A stretch of 64,000 nucleotides of DNA, taken from assembly GCA_963819075.1 (NCBI GenBank), contig CAWFUP010000004.1, positions 744,001 through 808,000 on the forward strand, given 5' to 3'. Shown piece after piece: positions 16,393 through 24,330 of the stretch (the first letter of the stretch is position 1; each line of letters opens with the position of its first letter). The notes beneath the pieces are model-generated. The model did no database searches, was not told the origin of the DNA, and was given only the letters and a program-made list of their open reading frames with translations. Made by a program: the position numbers and the translations under genes. The DNA comes from CAVQBJ01 sp963819075 (GTDB lineage Bacteria; Actinomycetota; Thermoleophilia; Solirubrobacterales; Solirubrobacteraceae).

Positions 16393-17550
16393 TCAGCGGC
16401 GGGCCGCCGCCAGCTCGCGGTACAGCTCGACGTAGCGGTCGGTGACGACGTCGATGCGGTAGCGGCGGCGCACCGCCTCGAGCGCGCCAGCGGCCAGCGA
16501 ACGGGCGAGCGCCGCGTCGGTGAGCACACGCTCGAGCGCGGCAGCCAACGCCGCGGCGTCGCCGGGCGCCACGAGCAGACCGCAGCGTCCGCCCCCGAGC
16601 ATCTCGGGGATCGAGCCCACCGACGTGGCCACGCATACGCACCCGGCGCTCATCGCCTCGAGCAGACTGATCGGCGCCGCCTCGTGGTGGGAGGGAAGGC
16701 AGAAGACGTCCGCGGCGGCGAGCAGGCGGGCGACGTCGTCGCGATGACCGAGCAGCCGGAAGCGGTCCTGCAGTCCGTGCCGCGTGATCGCCTCGCGCAG
16801 CCGGGCCTCCTCCGGTCCCGACCCGGCCACCGCAAACCGCAGTCCGCCGACGGCCTCGCCGAGCGCCGCCGCCGCGCCGATGAGGTCGTCGACCCCTTTT
16901 CCCGGGACCAGCCGCGCCACGCACACCACGAGCGCCCGGCAGCTCTCGGGCCCGAACAGCTCGGCGCGCACCGCGGCGGGATCGACGCCGGCGACCGGCG
17001 CGGCAGCCGGTGCGTTGGGGATGACGCGGAAGCGCTCGCGCCCGAGCCGGTAGTGACGCGCGCATGCGTCGGCGACCAGCGCCGACGGCGCGACGAACCG
17101 CTGCGACAGGGGCGCCGTCAGCCGGTCGGCGAGCAGCCACGCGCGTGTGTCGGTCAGCGTCGAGCCGGGCATCGTGTGGATCGAGGTGACGTGCGGGCGG
17201 CCGAGCACCCGCGCCGCCGCGCGCGAGTTGACGCTGGCCACGGCCAGATGCGAATGCACGACGTCGATCGAGTGACGGCGGATCGCGCGCGCCAGGCCGG
17301 CGGCGAAGCGCGGGTCGTACACGTGCTCGCTGCGCAGGAAGGCGAGCTGCTCGGCATCGCGCGCGACCGAGGCCGCCAGCTGCGGATCGGCCTCCTCGAT
17401 CCGTCCCGCCCGCACGACGCTGCGCACCTGCGAGCGACCGGCGAGCTCACGCAGGATGGCGACGAGCATCGACTCTGCCCCACCCCGGCAGAGGGAGTCG
17501 ACGACGTGCAGGACGCGTATCGGGCGGTCGCCCGCCGCGGCAGCGCTCAC
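16393..17550 (-). CDS. Glycosyltransferase family 4 protein
   Basis: A 385-residue GT4 enzyme with VLHVVDSLCRGGAESMLVAI at the N-terminus, VARLVPGKGVDDLIGAAAAL at the start of the donor domain, and PSHHEAAPISLLEAMSAGCV (EX7E motif). GTG 17550 overlaps the Wzx stop by 4 bases (GTGA), so it is the last gene of a minus-strand operon running deacetylase, GT2, Wzx, GT4. The reading frame stays open far upstream, but that part is only a shadow of the flippase gene. Confidence 0.88.
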   Translation of the reverse strand: MSAAAAGDRPIRVLHVVDSLCRGGAESMLVAILRELAGRSQVRSVVRAGRIEEADPQLAASVARDAEQLAFLRSEHVYDPRFAAGLARAIRRHSIDVVHSHLAVASVNSRAAARVLGRPHVTSIHTMPGSTLTDTRAWLLADRLTAPLSQRFVAPSALVADACARHYRLGRERFRVIPNAPAAAPVAGVDPAAVRAELFGPESCRALVVCVARLVPGKGVDDLIGAAAALGEAVGGLRFAVAGSGPEEARLREAITRHGLQDRFRLLGHRDDVARLLAAADVFCLPSHHEAAPISLLEAMSAGCVCVATSVGSIPEMLGGGRCGLLVAPGDAAALAAALERVLTDAALARSLAAGALEAVRRRYRIDVVTDRYVELYRELAAARR

Positions 17551-19013
17551 CCGGCGATCGCGGCCGACGCACGGGAGGGAATCGGCAGCTGTCGCCACAG
17601 CTCGCTCAGCGTGCCCGGCGCGAGCACCCGCAGCGCCAGCGCGGCGCCCGCGAGGCCGGCCACGCTGCCGGCGAGCAGCGGTCCGAAGGCCAGCGACGGC
17701 CACGCCAGGCGCACCGCGCCTGTGCCCGCGACAACGCCGAGCGTTCCGGCCATCGCGGGCCGCAGCGCAATGAGAACCTGCCAGAGGCGGACCTTCGCCG
17801 CTCGCATGACCATCGTGAGCATCGGGATGGCGCTCAGCATCTGCGCTCCGGCCCGCACCCAGGCGACGGTGACGATGCCGTGCGGCGCGGCCCACACCAT
17901 CAGGCCGATGTAGATCGGGAACTGAGCGAGCGCGTACACGACGAGGACCCGCTGACGGCCGAGCGCCTTGAATACGTCGCCGAGCGGCGCGACGACCGCC
18001 GCCGCGCCCGACATCACGCACACCGCGCTCATGACCGGCCCGGCCGCCGCCCAGTTCGCGCCGAACAGCACGACGATGAGCGGCGAGGCGAGGACCGCCA
18101 GCCCCGCGGCGAGTGGGAGCGCGTAGAGCGCCTGAAAGCGCAGCACACTGAGCGCGGCCGATCCCATCTCGCGCTCCTCGCTCGTGCGCAGCAGCGACAG
18201 CCCCGGGAAGGCGACGATCGACACCGTCCAGGAGACCGTGTCGATCGCCGTCTCGGGGATGCGGTAGGCGATCGTGTAGAGGCCGAGCGCGCGTGGACCG
18301 AGGATGCGACCGACGACGACCTGGTCGACGCGGGCGCCCACGACGGCGAGCACCTCGAGCGACGCCGCCGCGCCGCCGTAGGCGGCCATGCTTCGCGCCA
18401 CCGCCCAGTCGAACGCCAGCCGTGGACGGTACGCGGTGATCCACCACTGGGCGGCGCTCCAGGCGAGCGACCCGGCGAGGTAGCCGATGACCATCGACGC
18501 GGCCCCGTAGCCGTTGAGCGCGAGCACGATTGCGATCACGCTGCGCACGAAGGACTTGACCATCATCGGCTTGATGCGCTGGCGGAAGTCCATCTCGCGC
18601 AGCAGCAGGGCGTCGTGGATGTTGCCGAGCGCGGTGAACACGAGGCTGACCGGCGCGAGGCGGAACAGGCCGACATGGCCGCGCAGCTCGAACAGCGCCG
18701 CGATGTAGGGCGCGAGCAGGAACCCGAGAACCGCGAGGACGATCGCGAACAGCAGGTTCATCGTGAACGCGACGTTGAGCCGTGAGTCGTCGTGGTGCTT
18801 CTGCTCGTAGATGACCGTCGCATTCATGCCGAGGTCGCTGCCGAGCTCCAGCAGCGTCAGGAATACGAGCACCGCCGCGACGAGCCCGAACTGCGCCGGC
18901 ACGAGGATGCGCGCCAGGACGATCGTCGTGATGAGCGTCGACAGCCGGCTGACGCCGTAGCCGACCATCGACCACATCAGCCCGCCGCGCATCTTGCGGC
19001 CCCACTCGCTCAT
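17547..19013 (-). CDS. Wzx-type polysaccharide flippase (MVF/MATE superfamily)
   Basis: A 488-residue integral membrane protein with about 12-14 hydrophobic helices and the start typical of lipopolysaccharide/teichuronic-type flippases: MRGGLMWSMVGYGVSRLSTL followed by LARILVPAQFGLVAAVLVFL. GARVDQVVVGRILGPRALGLY is the signature loop of the Wzx/TuaB group. It would flip undecaprenyl-linked repeat units across the membrane. ATG 19013 shares its A with the last base of the GT2 stop codon, and the 3' end overlaps the GT4 start by 4 bases. A TTG at 19031 is less likely. Confidence 0.88.
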   Translation of the reverse strand: MSEWGRKMRGGLMWSMVGYGVSRLSTLITTIVLARILVPAQFGLVAAVLVFLTLLELGSDLGMNATVIYEQKHHDDSRLNVAFTMNLLFAIVLAVLGFLLAPYIAALFELRGHVGLFRLAPVSLVFTALGNIHDALLLREMDFRQRIKPMMVKSFVRSVIAIVLALNGYGAASMVIGYLAGSLAWSAAQWWITAYRPRLAFDWAVARSMAAYGGAAASLEVLAVVGARVDQVVVGRILGPRALGLYTIAYRIPETAIDTVSWTVSIVAFPGLSLLRTSEEREMGSAALSVLRFQALYALPLAAGLAVLASPLIVVLFGANWAAAGPVMSAVCVMSGAAAVVAPLGDVFKALGRQRVLVVYALAQFPIYIGLMVWAAPHGIVTVAWVRAGAQMLSAIPMLTMVMRAAKVRLWQVLIALRPAMAGTLGVVAGTGAVRLAWPSLAFGPLLAGSVAGLAGAALALRVLAPGTLSELWRQLPIPSRASAAIAG

Positions 19014-20102
19014 CAGCGGACCGCGTCCCAACGAGCGTCCTGGCGGCCCCGCAGGGCGCGCAGGACGCCAATGGCGACGGCGATGTTACCGACGACGAGC
19101 TGGCGCGCCGCGCGGCTCGGCAGCCCGGCGCGACCCGGCGGCTCCAGACCGGCGATCGCCAGCAGCGCGAGGCCGTAGACGCCGAGCTGGGCGCCGGCGG
19201 CGAGCCGATACGGCTCGGTGGCGCGCAGGCGCCAGCGAGGAGGCCAGCGCGGCGATCATCAGGAACGGCAGAGCGAGACGGCCGTACTTGTGCGACAGCA
19301 CCCGGGCGGCGAAGGCCGGCGGCAGGCCGCGCAGCTCCGAGGCGAGCATGAGGCGGCCGGCCCCGATCCGCGATCGCCGCGACACCTCGGCGGAGGCGCC
19401 GAGAGCCGGCTCGATCGACGAGGCGCGTGGTTCGTAGGTCACGCGTCCGCCGGCACGCACGAGGGCGAGCAGCAGCCACAGGTCCTCGTTGACGATCCCG
19501 ACCGGCAGCGGCGGCATCCGCTCCGCGCGGACGGCGATGAAGTCTCCCGAGATGGCCGCCACGCTGCCGGAGCGCGCCTCGAGCCGGCGCACGAGGTCCT
19601 CGTAGCGGTCATAGGCGCTGCCCGACTCCTCGCGCTGCCCGGCCACCGCCCAGACCTCCGGATCGGCGAAGTGCCGCACGGCCGCGCGCAGGCTGCCCGG
19701 CGCGAGGATGTTGTTCGCGTCGGTCAGCACGAGGATCTCGCCGCGGGCCCGCCCGAGCGCCTCGTTGATCGCCGCGGCCTTTCCGCTGCGCTGCTCGAGA
19801 AGCACGACGTCGGCTTCCGCGTCGGCGGCGCGTGCCGCGGCCACCAGTCGCGGATCGCCGTCGACGCTGACGATGACCTGGACCCGCCCGGCCGGGTAGT
19901 CGAGGTCGGCGAGCGCACGCACCTTCTCCGGCATCGTCTCGATCTCCCGGTAGGTGGGCACGATGATCGACACCGTCGGCTCGATGTCGCGCCAACGCGC
20001 TCGGCGCGCCGGACGCAGCGCGAGGAAGGCGGGGTAGCCGCCGAGCACCCACCCGGCGCCGGCCGCGCTGAGCCAGAAGGAGGCGACGGCCAGCCGCCTC
20101 AT
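19013..20102 (-). pseudogene. Glycosyltransferase family 2 gene with an apparent frameshift near 19235
   Basis: A GT2 gene whose first 290 or so codons are intact: an N-terminal hydrophobic anchor (ASFWLSAAGAGWVLGGYPAF), PTVSIIVPTYREIETMPEKV, a DxD-like VLTDANN, and VGIVNEDLWLLLALV. After LALPFLMIAALASSL (about 19235) the frame turns into an Arg-rich run ending at 19086. Reading on in another frame gives a sensible membrane tail (YRLAAGAQLGVYGLALLAIAG, ARQLVVGNIAVAIGVLRAL) whose stop, 19013-19015, abuts the Wzx start exactly. One extra base (or two missing bases) in GCCTCCTCGCTGGCG explains this. It may be a sequence error or a real lesion; I treat it as one gene. ATG 20102 is the start. Confidence 0.7.
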
Positions 20103-20217
20103 GGCCGGAGGACCCCCGAGATGGGCGGCGCGGGGCTGTTCGTGAGCGCTTGCGAGATTGTCCTCACCACGAGTTGCCTTCGGCGCGAGCGCGGTCCGCC
20201 TTGAGATGCGGAGCGAC

Positions 20218-21258
20218 TCACCAGCGTGCGAACAGGCGTGGCAGCGTGACCGTGGCGCGCCGCCGGGCCGCCGTGGCGGTCGCCGTCGCCGAGACGCGCT
20301 TGAGATCGTAGGGGTCCCAGGAGGCGGCCGTGTTGTACCCGCCGTAGTAGCTGAACGCAAAGCGGATGCGCGCGTCGCGCAGCGCCGCGACCGTTCGCGC
20401 ATCGAACGCGTCGCGACCCCCGTACGGATAGCTGAACAGCGTGGGGCGCTGACCGAGCTCGGCCTCGAGCCGCGCGAGGCCGCCGTTCACCTCGGTCGCC
20501 TGCTCATCGGCGTCGAGGTCGGCGAGGCGCGGGTGATCGACCGTGTGCCCGCCGATCGCCATGCCGGCGTCGCGCAGCGCGCGCACCATGTCCCATGTCA
20601 TCCACAGCGAGCGCGCCCGCTCGCGTGGGCGCTCGACCGCGAGGGCGGTGGCGAGATCGTCGAGGAACGCCTCCTTGTCCGGCGCCGCCACCGACTCGTA
20701 GGTGGCGCGCAGGCGCTCGAGCACGGCGCGCGAGCCGTCGAGGGCGAGCACGCCGTCGGCGCCGTCGCCCGCCACCGATGCGCCCGCCAGCCAGCCGTCG
20801 AGCGGCAGCGAGGGTCGCCCGGTCGCCTCGAGCATCGCCTGCAGCTCGCCCCACCACGGCAGCCGCGGCTCGTCGATGAAGCCCGAGGTGACGAAGAACG
20901 CGGCGCTCACGCCATGCGCGCGGAGCACCGGAAGCGCGAGGTCGTGGTTGTCGCGGTAGCCGTCGTCGAAGGTGAGCATCACCCGAGCCCGGCGCGGCGG
21001 TCCCGCGTCGAGCGCGTCGGGTCCGACGACGCCCACCGACCGCTTGAGGAAGCGCAGCTGGTCGTCGAGCTGGTCCTGGGTCGCGCTCCACAGGCTCGGA
21101 TCGATGAGGTCCTCGGCCCGGTTGGCCACCTGGTGGTAGTTGAGCACGAGCAGCCCCCGCCACGCGCCCACGCGACGCAGGACCGCGCCGAGCCCGCTGC
21201 CCTCCAGAGCCCCGGCGGCGCGATCGCGAAGCCGCAGCTGCTCAGAGCCCAGGGGCAC
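20218..21258 (-). CDS. Polysaccharide deacetylase (NodB domain, CE4)
   Basis: A 346-residue CE4 protein. The order of motifs is LLVLNYHQVANRAEDL, MLTFDDGYRDNHDLALPVL with the metal Asp, GGHTVDHPRLADL with the two metal His, and FSYPYGGRDAF. An insert of roughly 80 residues between motifs one and two is longer than in minimal NodB proteins. GTG 21258 has TATCCT six bases upstream, so it is probably leaderless, and it diverges from the CelD-type gene at 21300. It is the first gene of the minus-strand group leading to GT2, Wzx and GT4, after a 115-base gap that shows nothing else. Confidence 0.88.
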   Translation of the reverse strand: MPLGSEQLRLRDRAAGALEGSGLGAVLRRVGAWRGLLVLNYHQVANRAEDLIDPSLWSATQDQLDDQLRFLKRSVGVVGPDALDAGPPRRARVMLTFDDGYRDNHDLALPVLRAHGVSAAFFVTSGFIDEPRLPWWGELQAMLEATGRPSLPLDGWLAGASVAGDGADGVLALDGSRAVLERLRATYESVAAPDKEAFLDDLATALAVERPRERARSLWMTWDMVRALRDAGMAIGGHTVDHPRLADLDADEQATEVNGGLARLEAELGQRPTLFSYPYGGRDAFDARTVAALRDARIRFAFSYYGGYNTAASWDPYDLKRVSATATATAARRRATVTLPRLFARW

Positions 21259-21264
21259 GCTCCC

Positions 21265-21290
21265 AGGATAGTCGGGCCCGCGGCTATCGT
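21265..21290. promoter_or_regulatory. Back-to-back leaderless promoters, deacetylase / CelD-type gene
   Basis: The two divergent starts are 41 bases apart. TATCCT (minus strand, 21270-21265) lies 6 bases from GTG 21258, and TATCGT (plus strand, 21285-21290) lies 9 bases from ATG 21300. Neither start has an SD. Confidence 0.55.
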
Positions 21291-21299
21291 TCTGCGGCG

Positions 21300-22418
21300 A
21301 TGACGCGGACGGGCAGCAACGACGCGCCGCTGCACGTCGAGCTGCTCGATGCCGCCGAGCGTGATCGCGCGGCCGAGGTCTGGGCGGACCTCGAGCGCGA
21401 GAATCCCGGCGAGCCGATCGTCTGCCGCTGGGACTGGACGGACGCCTGGCTGACGCACTACGGGGACTCGCTGCCGCACCGCTTCGCGGTCGTGCGGCGA
21501 GGGGAGCAGACCTGCGCCGCCGCCCTGCTCGTGAGCGGACGCTCACGTCGCAGCCGCATGACCTTGCGGACCCTGCACCTCGGCACCGCCGGAGGACCCC
21601 AGCACGAGGAGGTGGCGGTCGAGCGCAACGGGCTCCTCGGCGCTGACGCCGATCGCCAGGAGGCGGCGGCGGCGCTGCTCGCCCGCCTGCGCCGCGACGG
21701 TGGGTTCTCAGAGCTGCGCCTCGACGGCTTCCGACCCGACCACTACGCGGCCTTCGCGGCGGCCGATCCGTCGCTCGAGGCGGAGCGGTTCCCGAGCCCG
21801 ACCATCGATCTGCACGCGATCCGCGAGTCCGGAAGCGACGTGCTCGCCGCCCTCCCGCGCAGCACCCGCTACCACGTCCGGCGCAGCATTCGCATCTACG
21901 GGCCGGTGAGCACGGAGGTGGCCAGCACACCGCCGCAGGCCGAGGACATCTTCGATGAGCTCGTCTCCCTGCACCAGGCCCGCTGGCACAGCGTCGGCCA
22001 GCCCGGAGCGTTCGCCAGCCCGCGGCGGCTCGGGTTCGCGCGCGATCTCATTCACCGCCTGCTGGCCACCCAGGAGCTGCTGCTGTTCCGCACGCGCTGC
22101 TCGACCGAGACGCTCGGCTGCCTGTATGCGGTACGCGACGGCCGGGACATGCTCTTCTGGCAGGGCGGCCTGGCCGAACCCCGCGACAATCGCTGCAAGC
22201 CCGGCTACGTGACCCACGTCGAGTGCATGCGGGCGTGCCTGGATCTCGGGATCGACCTGTACGACATGCTCGCCGGGGACGCTCCGTACAAGCGCGCCCT
22301 CAGCACCGGCGACCGCGAGCTCGTGTGGGCGGCCGGCCTGCGCCGCGGCGTTCGCGCGCCGCTCGCGCAGGGGTTGCGGCGGGCGCGGCAGCGGCTCGCC
22401 GTGGGGAGACGAGCATGA
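21300..22418 (+). CDS. CelD/BcsL-type GNAT acetyltransferase
   Basis: A 372-residue protein with the double-GNAT layout of the CelD/BcsL family found in polysaccharide loci. LPRSTRYHVRRSIRIYGPVS is the typical junction before the second GNAT domain (compare the family pattern s.kfR.nlrr..r). The second domain holds LVSLHQARWHSVGQPGAF and CLYAVRDGRDMLFWQGGL, and ends with LYDMLAGDAPYKRALSTGDR, which matches the family's fdfl.Gde.YK.r. It may acylate an amino sugar, but the reaction is unproven in most members. ATG 22415 of the next gene overlaps its stop by 4 bases, so the two are co-translated. Confidence 0.8.
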   Translation: MTRTGSNDAPLHVELLDAAERDRAAEVWADLERENPGEPIVCRWDWTDAWLTHYGDSLPHRFAVVRRGEQTCAAALLVSGRSRRSRMTLRTLHLGTAGGPQHEEVAVERNGLLGADADRQEAAAALLARLRRDGGFSELRLDGFRPDHYAAFAAADPSLEAERFPSPTIDLHAIRESGSDVLAALPRSTRYHVRRSIRIYGPVSTEVASTPPQAEDIFDELVSLHQARWHSVGQPGAFASPRRLGFARDLIHRLLATQELLLFRTRCSTETLGCLYAVRDGRDMLFWQGGLAEPRDNRCKPGYVTHVECMRACLDLGIDLYDMLAGDAPYKRALSTGDRELVWAAGLRRGVRAPLAQGLRRARQRLAVGRRA

Positions 22419-23464
22419 GCGAGCGCATCGAATGGGTCAGCGACGAAGGCCGCCTCGCCGAGCTCGCCCCCGCCTGGGACGCGCTCGCCGCCGGCGCCGA
22501 CCCCTTCATGACCGACGCGTGGCTGTCGGCGTGGCGCGGTGCCTTCGCCGCCGAGGCGACACCCCGCGTCTGCCTGGCCTGGCGCGGCCAGCAGCTCGTC
22601 GGTGGCCTGCCGCTCGTGCAGACGCCGGTCGGGCTGTGCGCGATGGCCAACGACCAGACCCCCAGCTTCCGCCCGCTCGCCGCCGATCCAGGAGCGTTGG
22701 CGGCTGTCGTCGCCGCCGCCCTGCGCGCGAGTGGCGGCGTGCTCGAGCTGCCGATGCTGGCGAGCGATCACCCGCTCGTCGGCGGTCGTCACGCGCCGTG
22801 GCGCTCGCTGTACACCGCTCACACCGTCTCGCCCATCATCGACACGGTCGGCACCTTCGAGGCGTGGCGGGAGCGGACCCGCCCGCGCTGGCGCGCCCCG
22901 ATCGAGCGGCTGGCCCGCAAGATGCGCCGCGACCACGACGCCGACCTGCGCCTCGTCGAGTCACCCGACGATCTGACGGCGACGCTCGAGGCCGGCTTGG
23001 CGATCGAGGCCGGGGGCTGGAAGGGCCGCGAGGGCACCGCGATCACGTCCTCGCCGGCCACGGCGGCGTTCTACCGCAGCGTGGCCGCCGCCTTCGAGGC
23101 CCGCGGAGCGTTGCGGGTGTCGAGCATCACCCTCGACGGCGAGATGGTCGCCTTCGCCCTCTGCCTGCTCTACGACAACCGCCTGTGGCAGCTGAAGATC
23201 GCCTTCGACGAGCGCCACCGCCGGCTCGCGCCCGGCCTAGTGCTGCACCTCGAGGCCACCGAGCGCTGCTTCGAGCTCGGGCTGCGCGCCTACGAGCTGC
23301 TCGGCGACCGCGCCGAGTGGAAGGAGAAGTTCGCCACCTCCGAGCGGGCCTACGTCACGTGGACCGCGTACGCCGGCCGGCCCGCGGCGACGGGTCGCTA
23401 CCTGGCCCGCCGCGGCGGGCGGGCGCTGCGCGCCGGGCGGGCGCGGCTGGACCGCGGGGGCTGA
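22415..23464 (+). CDS. CelD/BcsL-type GNAT acetyltransferase
   Basis: A 349-residue second member of the CelD/BcsL family, only distantly similar to its neighbour. Visible family features are DPFMTDAWLSAWRGAF near the N-terminus, the basic junction RLARKMRRDHDADLRLVESP, GLAIEAGGWKGREGTAI (the wK...gs.i segment), and LRAYELLGDRAEWKEKF near the C-terminus. The start ATG overlaps the previous stop (ATGA). The last 25 residues are Arg/Gly-rich. A role in acylating a sugar in the glycan is inferred from location and family. Confidence 0.8.
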   Translation: MSERIEWVSDEGRLAELAPAWDALAAGADPFMTDAWLSAWRGAFAAEATPRVCLAWRGQQLVGGLPLVQTPVGLCAMANDQTPSFRPLAADPGALAAVVAAALRASGGVLELPMLASDHPLVGGRHAPWRSLYTAHTVSPIIDTVGTFEAWRERTRPRWRAPIERLARKMRRDHDADLRLVESPDDLTATLEAGLAIEAGGWKGREGTAITSSPATAAFYRSVAAAFEARGALRVSSITLDGEMVAFALCLLYDNRLWQLKIAFDERHRRLAPGLVLHLEATERCFELGLRAYELLGDRAEWKEKFATSERAYVTWTAYAGRPAATGRYLARRGGRALRAGRARLDRGG

Positions 23465-23480
23465 GCGCGGGGCCGGGCGA

Positions 23481-23676
23481 CGGGGCTGCGGCTACGCGCG
23501 CGGCGCAGCGGCGGCCGAGCCGCGGGCGCGTTTCGGGTCGTCGGGGGCGGCCGCCGGCGCGAGCCCACTGGTGTGCTGGTTAGGCCCGCGGGGCGGGGCG
23601 AGGGGGCACCCCCAGGCCGGACGCCGGGGCGAGGGCGGGGGGGTGCGGGATTGCGCCGCCTCAGCTGGGGCACGCG
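23481..23676. repeat. GC-rich direct repeat, copy 1 (with two hairpin units)
   Basis: First copy of a segment of about 195 bases that recurs 265-270 bases later (23746-23945). Identical blocks include an 18-base run starting at 23481, a 38-base run at about 23518-23555, and a 16-base run at about 23565-23580 (CCCACTGGTGTGCTGG). It contains two degenerate hairpin units near 23571-23612 and 23641-23676, each built from GTGTGCTGG/GTGCGGG, a GGCCCGC-type stem and a GGGGCAC-type return arm. No credible gene is seen in 23465-24292. Confidence 0.7.
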
Positions 23677-23745
23677 GGGGGCCGCGTGACGCCGGCCGAG
23701 CCGGGCGCGCGCGTGTCGACCCGCGCCGCGGGGCTGGGCCGGGCG

Positions 23746-23945
23746 TCGGGGCTGCGGCTACGCGCTTGGCGCTCCGGCGGCCGTGCCGCGGGCGCGTTTC
23801 GGGTCGTCGGGGGCGGCCGCCGCAGGCGGCCGCCCCACTGGTGTGCTGGATTAGGCCCGCCGGGCGGGCCCAACGGGGCACACCCCGTCCCGAACGCCAG
23901 CGCCCGCGCGGGGGTGTGCTGGATTGCGCCCGCGTGGCGGGCTCA
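23746..23945. repeat. GC-rich direct repeat, copy 2 (with two hairpin units)
   Basis: Second copy of the same segment. Its hairpins are better preserved: 23841-23884 (GTGTGC with GCACAC, and inner GGCCCGCC/GGGCGGGCC) and 23911-23959. As in copy 1 the two hairpins begin 70 bases apart. The repetition suggests local duplication of a structured, possibly dispersed, element. Confidence 0.7.
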
Positions 23946-23959
23946 AGGGAGCACACCCC
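23911..23959. repeat. Best-preserved hairpin of the GTGTGCT family
   Basis: Outer arms GGGGTGTGCT (23911-23920) and AGCACACCCC (23950-23959) pair perfectly over 10 bases. Inner arms GCCCGC (23928-23933) and GCGGGC (23937-23942) pair around a GTG loop. The internal loops GGATTGC and TCAAGGG separate the two stems. It could serve as a terminator for the CelD operon, or be a REP-like element. Confidence 0.6.
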
Positions 23960-24193
23960 GGGGGCCACATCGGTCACACCCCGCCGAGCCCCCGCCGGGC
24001 CCGAATCGACCCACGCCGCGGCTACGATCGAAGAACGTAACCGGATCGTGTCCCCGCGCTCGCCCGGCGATCGACACCGAACGCCACGCCGGCCCGCCCC
24101 CCACGCGAACGCCCCGCCCCCCTCGAGCGCAAGCACCCCGCCCCCCTTCGATGCGCATGCGCTCCCGCCACCACCTCGCCGCGCCCTCACGGC

Positions 24194-24330
24194 CGACCAC
24201 CACCGCCGCCATGCGCGTCCGCGCCACCGTCGCGACTCTCGCCGCCGCAATACTCTGAAACTGCCCGAGTTACAACGACCACCACCGCCGCCATGCGCGT
24301 CCGCGCCACCGTCGCGACTCTCGCCGCCGC
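24194..24330 (+). repeat. 55-base tandem duplication of a gene start
   Basis: Bases 24194-24248 and 24276-24330 appear identical over 55 bases, at an offset of 82. Each copy carries a Pro/Ala-coding run, an ATG and the first dozen codons of a signal peptide (MRVRATVATLAAA). The upstream copy (ATG 24211) ends at a stop after 15 codons, and only the downstream copy continues into the lipoprotein gene. The 27 bases between the copies have much lower GC content (AATACTCTGAAACTG...). Confidence 0.85.

Noticed and set aside
16393..19479. A single open frame of about 1028 codons on the minus strand
   Set aside because: Only the last 385 codons code for a recognisable GT4 protein. The upstream part is the out-of-frame shadow of the Wzx and GT2 genes and is Arg-rich nonsense.
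23481..23959. CRISPR array
   Set aside because: Units are long, diverged and self-complementary with unequal spacing (70 and 200 bases). There are no short identical repeats with regular spacers, and no cas genes.
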